From positions 1 through 5,827 of the forward strand of contig DATJIM010000249.1 of the NCBI GenBank assembly GCA_035493195.1: 5,827 bases of DNA, in the 5' to 3' direction. This document shows, one piece after another, positions 5,263 to 5,827 of this stretch. The notes beneath the pieces are model-generated. The model did no database searches and was not told the origin of the DNA. It saw nothing but the letters and a program-made list of their open reading frames with translations. This DNA comes from Schlegelella_A sp035493195 (GTDB lineage: Bacteria; Pseudomonadota; Gammaproteobacteria; Burkholderiales; Burkholderiaceae_C). The translations under genes and the position numbers were made by a program. Within the stretch, counting starts at the first letter, position 1; each line of letters starts with the position of its first letter.

Positions 5263-5827
5263 TCAGCGGCCAGCGAGGCCGCGGCGCTCGCCGATTCGCC
5301 GCGCGTAGACGCCGAGCACCTCGCGGTAGAGCGCGCCGCCGAGGACCTGGTCCTCGTTGCCGGCGTCGACGTTCGGGTTGTCGTTGACCTCGATGAGGTA
5401 GCAACGGTCGTCGACCTGCTTGAGGTCGACGCCGTAGAGGCCGCGGCCGATCAGGTTGGCGGCGCGGACCGCGGTGCTGACGACGACCTCGGGCGCCTCG
5501 CCGACCGCGTACGCGACGGTCTCGCCCTCGACGGTCTCCTGCCCAGGCTCGATCTTGTTGACCTTCCAGTGCCCGGGCGCCATGAAGTACTTGCAGACGA
5601 AGAGCGGCCGGCGATCGTAGACGCCGACCCGCCAGTCGAATCCGGTCGGCAGCCACTCCTGCGCGATCAGCAGCTCGGACACGGCGAAGAACTTCGCCGC
5701 GCTGCTCTCGAGCTGGTCCTCGGCCTCGATCTTGAGGACGTCGAGGCCGAAACCGCTGTCGGGAAGCTTGAGCACGCACGGCAGGCCGAGCGTCGCGATC
5801 ACCTGGTCGAGGTTCTCGCGGTGCACG
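5263..5827 (-). CDS. RimK-like ATP-grasp ligase (C-terminal part, 5' end off window)
   Basis: The frame is open to the right edge and ends at TGA 5265-5263, giving the last 187 residues of an ATP-grasp enzyme of the RimK / glutathione-synthase type. Counting from the codon at 5826-5824: LGLPCVLKLPDSGFG (13-27) holds the ATP-binding Lys K20 and the flexible glycine/serine loop; LLIAQEWLPTGFDWRVGV (52-69) is the hinge and substrate region; LIGRGLYGVDLKQ (125-137) carries the metal Asp D134; LIEVNDNPNVDAGNEDQVLG (144-163) carries E146 and N148, the second metal-ligand pair. The phrase FVCKYFMAPGHWKV resembles the long RimK-family proteins (often about 480 residues with an extra N-terminal domain), so about 300 residues may be missing. 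Such enzymes join a carboxylate to an amine through an acyl phosphate using ATP; the substrate is not deducible. The GTG at the edge is an internal Val codon, not a start. The next gene begins 93 bases downstream. Confidence 0.92.
   Translation of the reverse strand, partial: VHRENLDQVIATLGLPCVLKLPDSGFGLDVLKIEAEDQLESSAAKFFAVSELLIAQEWLPTGFDWRVGVYDRRPLFVCKYFMAPGHWKVNKIEPGQETVEGETVAYAVGEAPEVVVSTAVRAANLIGRGLYGVDLKQVDDRCYLIEVNDNPNVDAGNEDQVLGGALYREVLGVYARRIGERRGLAGR

Noticed and set aside
2657..5779. Single 1040-residue minus-strand open frame
   Set aside because: Only its last 462 residues match a protein family (AtuA). The upstream part is Arg/Ala/Gly-rich shadow sequence read across the transporter and ligase genes, both of which are clear in other frames.

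Overview
The window is compact, very GC-rich DNA (well above 60% G+C by eye, not counted) with a strong G/C third-position bias. That bias leaves long spurious open frames on both strands. The gene families point to a betaproteobacterium, probably Burkholderiales-like: an orphan Bug/TctC-type binding protein, a DUF3014 protein, a YdiK-type AI-2E transporter and an AtuA-family protein. I infer this from family content and base composition; there is no rRNA or other direct taxonomic marker.

Layout: two genes on the + strand at the left. These are the 3' end of a class I SAM-dependent O-methyltransferase (1-351) and a membrane-anchored DUF3014 protein (468-1289). They converge, with a 6-base gap, on a leftward block that fills the rest of the window. 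In transcription order that block is: the 3' part of a RimK-like ATP-grasp ligase gene (stop at 5263, start beyond the right edge); a 93-base gap; a YdiK-like AI-2E family transporter (5169-4042, GTG start with a near-ideal ribosome binding site); an AtuA-family protein (4045-2657, GTG start overlapping the transporter stop as GTGA); a small AtuA-like ferredoxin-fold protein (2660-2328, ATG overlapping the AtuA stop as ATGA); a 39-base gap; and a periplasmic Bug-family solute-binding protein (2288-1296).

The two 4-base stop/start overlaps imply that transporter, AtuA and the small protein are made together by translational coupling. The Bug receptor is probably on the same transcript. A plausible joint role is capture (Bug receptor), membrane passage (AI-2E family permease) and metabolism (AtuA plus its small partner) of an organic acid, perhaps isoprenoid-derived. 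The substrate cannot be read from the sequence, and no other terpene-degradation or tripartite-transporter genes are present here.

I see no tRNA, rRNA, CRISPR array, insertion sequence, phage gene, large repeat or convincing intrinsic terminator. No stretch over 300 bases lacks a gene. The most interesting point is the tightly coupled AI-2E transporter / AtuA / AtuA-like small protein / Bug receptor cluster. Its members are known families, but the combination hints at a shared uncharacterised function.
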